Below are positions 37,348 to 39,684 of a stretch of 39,684 nt of DNA, piece after piece. The DNA comes from Enhydrobacter aerosaccus (GTDB lineage: Bacteria > Pseudomonadota > Alphaproteobacteria > Reyranellales > Reyranellaceae). The translations under genes were made by a program, and so were the position numbers. Position 1 is the stretch's first letter. Every line of letters begins with the position of its first letter. The notes beneath the pieces were generated by a model, which was not told the DNA's origin, did not search any database, and saw only the letters and a program-made list of their open reading frames with translations. The DNA is taken from positions 1 through 39,684 of the forward strand of contig CAIMEE010000377.1 of assembly GCA_903839865.1 (NCBI GenBank), in the 5' to 3' direction.

Positions 37348-38754
37348 CTATCCGCCAGCCGCCAACAATCGGGCCTTCGCCTCGTCAGCGCCCAGGACCG
37401 CCAGGATTTCGAAGACGCCGGGTGAGACCGTTGAGCCGGTGAGCGCAACGCGCAACGGCTGGGCGACCTGGCCGAGCTTCAGTCCATTGGCGTCGGCAAA
37501 GCGGCGGATCGCGTCCTCGATCGCGGCCTCGGTCCAGTTCGATGTTTCGGCTTCGAGCGCGGCCGAAAGCTTGGCCAGCATCGCCTTGTTCTCGGGCGTG
37601 CCGTGGCTGCGCGCCTTGTCATCCTCTGGTGTCTGCCCGCCGGAGCGGGTGTAGAACATGAGGCTGTCGACGACCTCGACCAGTGTGCGTGAGCGCTGCT
37701 TCACGCCGTTCAAGCCGCGGGTGATGCGCCCGAGGACGGTGGCGTCGGGCTTGTGGCCGAGCTTGGCCTCCAGCAGCGGCAGCACGAAGGGCAGTAACTC
37801 AGCGTCGGGCGTCTCGCGCAGATAGATCGCGTTGAGGTTGGTGAGCTTCGCCACGTCGAAGCGCGAGGCCGAGCGGCCAACATCCGGCAGGTCGAACCAC
37901 TCGATCGCCTGCGCGGTCGAAATGACCTCGTCGTCACCATGGCCCCAGCCCAGCCGCAGCAGATAATTGCGCAATGCCGCCGGCAGGAAACCCATGTCGC
38001 GATAGGCGTCGACGCCCAGCGCGCCGTGGCGCTTGCTGAGCTTGGCGCCATCGGCGCCATGGATCAGCGGGATGTGCGCATAGACCGGCTCGGGCCAACC
38101 CATCGCCTTGATGATCTGCAATTGGCGGAAGGCATTATTGAGATGATCGTCGCCGCGGATGACGTGCGTGACGTTCATGTCGAAGTCGTCGACGACCACA
38201 GCCAGCATGTAGGTCGGCGTGCCGTCGGCGCGCAGCAGGATCATGTCGTCGAGCTGGGCGTTCTCGACGGTGACCTCGCTTTGCACCGCATCCTTGATGA
38301 CGGTCTGGCCGGTCTGTTGCGCCTTCAGGCGCACGACAGGCTTGATGCCAGCGGGTGCGTCCTTGGGATCGCGGTCGCGCCAGCGGCCGTCGTAGCGCAT
38401 CGGCTTGCCGGCGGCCTTCTGGGCCGCACGCATCTCGTCGAGCTCCTGGGGCGAGCAATAGCAATGATAGGCGTTGCCCTGGGCCAGCATCTGGTTGGCC
38501 ACCTCGGCGTGCCGGGCGGCGCGGGCGAACTGATAGGTGACGTCGCCGTCCCACTCGAGGCCGAGCCAGGACAGGCCGTCGAGGATTGCTGCGATCGCGG
38601 GTTCGGTCGAGCGCGCGCGGTCGGTGTCCTCGATGCGCAGCAGGAACTTGCCACCGGTGTGCTTGGCGTAAAGCCAGTTGAAGAGGGCAGTTCGGGCGCC
38701 GCCGATGTGCAGGAAGCCGGTCGGCGAGGGGGCGAAGCGGGTAACGACGGTCAT
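37348..38754 (-). CDS. gltX: glutamyl-tRNA synthetase
   Basis: Class I synthetase charging tRNA-Glu (468 residues from the ATG chosen). The HIGH motif is H-I-G-G at 16-19 in [11 protein letters not shown]; the KMSKS motif is K-L-S-K-R. Y-H-C-Y-C-S near residue 100 belongs to the connective region. Alphaproteobacterial GltX is often non-discriminating and works with GatCAB (family inference). The frame is open to an ATG at 38784, adding ten residues, but [10 protein letters not shown] matches the usual N-terminus. Divergent from comEC. Confidence 0.96.
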   Translation of the reverse strand: MTVVTRFAPSPTGFLHIGGARTALFNWLYAKHTGGKFLLRIEDTDRARSTEPAIAAILDGLSWLGLEWDGDVTYQFARAARHAEVANQMLAQGNAYHCYCSPQELDEMRAAQKAAGKPMRYDGRWRDRDPKDAPAGIKPVVRLKAQQTGQTVIKDAVQSEVTVENAQLDDMILLRADGTPTYMLAVVVDDFDMNVTHVIRGDDHLNNAFRQLQIIKAMGWPEPVYAHIPLIHGADGAKLSKRHGALGVDAYRDMGFLPAALRNYLLRLGWGHGDDEVISTAQAIEWFDLPDVGRSASRFDVAKLTNLNAIYLRETPDAELLPFVLPLLEAKLGHKPDATVLGRITRGLNGVKQRSRTLVEVVDSLMFYTRSGGQTPEDDKARSHGTPENKAMLAKLSAALEAETSNWTEAAIEDAIRRFADANGLKLGQVAQPLRVALTGSTVSPGVFEILAVLGADEAKARLLAAGG

Positions 38755-38839
38755 GGCTCGGGAGTTGTGCGGATTTGGCCTCATTTAGGCCGGAAAAGCG
38801 CGCCGTAGGTAGGGGAGCGTGGCTGGCCTGTCAAACAAC

Positions 38840-38847
38840 AAGGGGGG
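38840..38847 (+). promoter_or_regulatory. ribosome binding site of comEC
   Basis: AAGGGGGG lies 3-5 nt ahead of the in-frame GTG at 38851 and supports it over the downstream GTG 38872 and ATG 38875. Confidence 0.55.
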
Positions 38848-38850
38848 CGT

Positions 38851-39684
38851 GTGGCGGGACCGCGGGCCTGGGTGATGCAGCAGCTCGACGCCGAGCGAGG
38901 CCGCTGGATGCTGTGGCTTCCCGCGGCGCTGGGCCTGGGCATTGCCATTTACTTCGAGCTGCCGGTCGAGCCGCCGCTGTGGCTCGGGGCGGCGTGCGGA
39001 TCGGGTGGCGTCGTGCTGGTCTCCCTCACGTCAGCAGGCGGCTACGCGCGCGCGCTGGCGATCGGCCTCGTGGCGGCGTCCTTCGGCTTCGGCCTGGCGA
39101 CCTGGCGAACGGCAAACCTTGCTGCCCCGACACTCACGCGGCCGCTGTTCAGCATCAACGTCGAAGGGCGCATCGCCGACATCCAGCGCCTGCCCGAAAG
39201 CCAGCGGGTGGTTCTCGAGGCGGTACGATTGAAGGGCAATGGCGCTCCCCGGATCGAGACGACTCCCGTGCGGGTGCGGATCTCTCTCGGCAAGGGCGCG
39301 CCGCCGCTGACGGTGGGCGACAGGCTGCTGGTGCTGGCCAACATGTCGCCACCGGCAGGGCCTGCCGCGCCAGGCGCCTTCGACTTCCAGCTGGTCGCCT
39401 GGTACCAGCAGATCGGCGCCGTCGGCTATGCGCTGGCGCCCGCGGCCGTGATCGAGCATGGCAAGCCGAACGGTATCGTGCGCACCATCGACGGCCTGCG
39501 CGCCGACATCACGGCGCGCATCCTGAAGGCGTTGCCCAATCCCGAGGGAGGCGTCGCAGCAGCCTTGCTGACCGGCGAGCAGACGGCGGTGACCAAGGAA
39601 GTCACCCAGCAGATGCGGGACTCGGGTCTGGCGCACATCCTGTCGATCTCCGGCCTGCATATCGTATTCGTGGTGGCGCTGGTG
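38851..39684 (+). CDS. comEC: ComEC/Rec2 family DNA uptake channel (3' partial)
   Basis: Inner-membrane channel protein for uptake of single-stranded DNA in competence, or a relative of unknown role. The visible 278 residues run off the window end. After a short cytoplasmic start (M-A-G-P-R-A-W-V-M-Q-Q-L) come membrane helices at about residues 21-36, 43-60 and 66-86, a DUF4131-type OB-like periplasmic domain (about 100-210), then A-A-L-L-T-G-E and the family motif L-A-H-I-L-S-I-S-G-L-H-I near the end. GTG start. Divergent from gltX, with 96 nt between. Confidence 0.92.
   Translation, partial: MAGPRAWVMQQLDAERGRWMLWLPAALGLGIAIYFELPVEPPLWLGAACGSGGVVLVSLTSAGGYARALAIGLVAASFGFGLATWRTANLAAPTLTRPLFSINVEGRIADIQRLPESQRVVLEAVRLKGNGAPRIETTPVRVRISLGKGAPPLTVGDRLLVLANMSPPAGPAAPGAFDFQLVAWYQQIGAVGYALAPAAVIEHGKPNGIVRTIDGLRADITARILKALPNPEGGVAAALLTGEQTAVTKEVTQQMRDSGLAHILSISGLHIVFVVALV

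Noticed and set aside
36507..37448. 313-codon minus-strand frame overlapping the EamA gene and the end of gltX
   Set aside because: Ser/Arg/Pro-rich, no membrane segments, wrong frame; the transporter frame is unmistakable.

Overview
The window is a gene-dense, high-GC bacterial chromosome segment made up almost entirely of housekeeping genes. Gene content and order (nuoG-N, then birA, coaX, RNase J, methylmalonyl-CoA epimerase and a DUF1467 gene; proS, lol genes, dnaE; rpsB-tsf-pyrH-frr-uppS-cdsA-dxr-rseP-bamA-fabZ; gltX/comEC diverging) are typical of Alphaproteobacteria. A Reyranella-like or related Rhodospirillales/Hyphomicrobiales organism is my best guess, but the sequence alone does not fix the genus. 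There are no rRNA or tRNA genes, CRISPR arrays, insertion sequences or prophage genes, and no gene-free stretch longer than 300 bases.

Layout. (1) 1-9357, plus strand: the distal half of the respiratory complex I operon, nuoG (5' end cut by the window edge) through nuoN. (2) 9354-13187, plus: birA, coaX, rnj, mce and a DUF1467 gene, tightly packed behind nuoN with 4-nt overlaps at nuoN/birA and coaX/rnj. A GC-rich hairpin follows. (3) 13452-14744, minus: an NCS2 purine permease, isolated between two plus-strand blocks. (4) 14879-23940, plus: proS, two LolC/LolE-type permeases, lolD, dnaE and a DUF72 gene. (5) 23941-34706, plus: a 246-nt leader, then rpsB, tsf, pyrH, frr, uppS, cdsA, dxr, rseP, bamA, fabZ and a glyoxalase I-like gene, covering translation, UMP phosphorylation and envelope biogenesis. 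(6) 34788-38754, minus: gltX, an EamA transporter broken by an in-frame TGA, gltA and a small membrane-protein gene. (7) 38851 to the end, plus: the 5' part of comEC.

No defence island or obviously new multi-gene system is visible. The points most worth a second look are: the bamA-fabZ cluster without lpxD, lpxA, lpxI or lpxB, with a glyoxalase gene where lpxA would follow; the single-base TGG-to-TGA type lesion in the EamA gene; two tandem Lol permeases with matching 8-nt overlaps; a DnaE whose PHP domain has lost several metal ligands; and structured RNA candidates ahead of rpsB and between rpsB and tsf.
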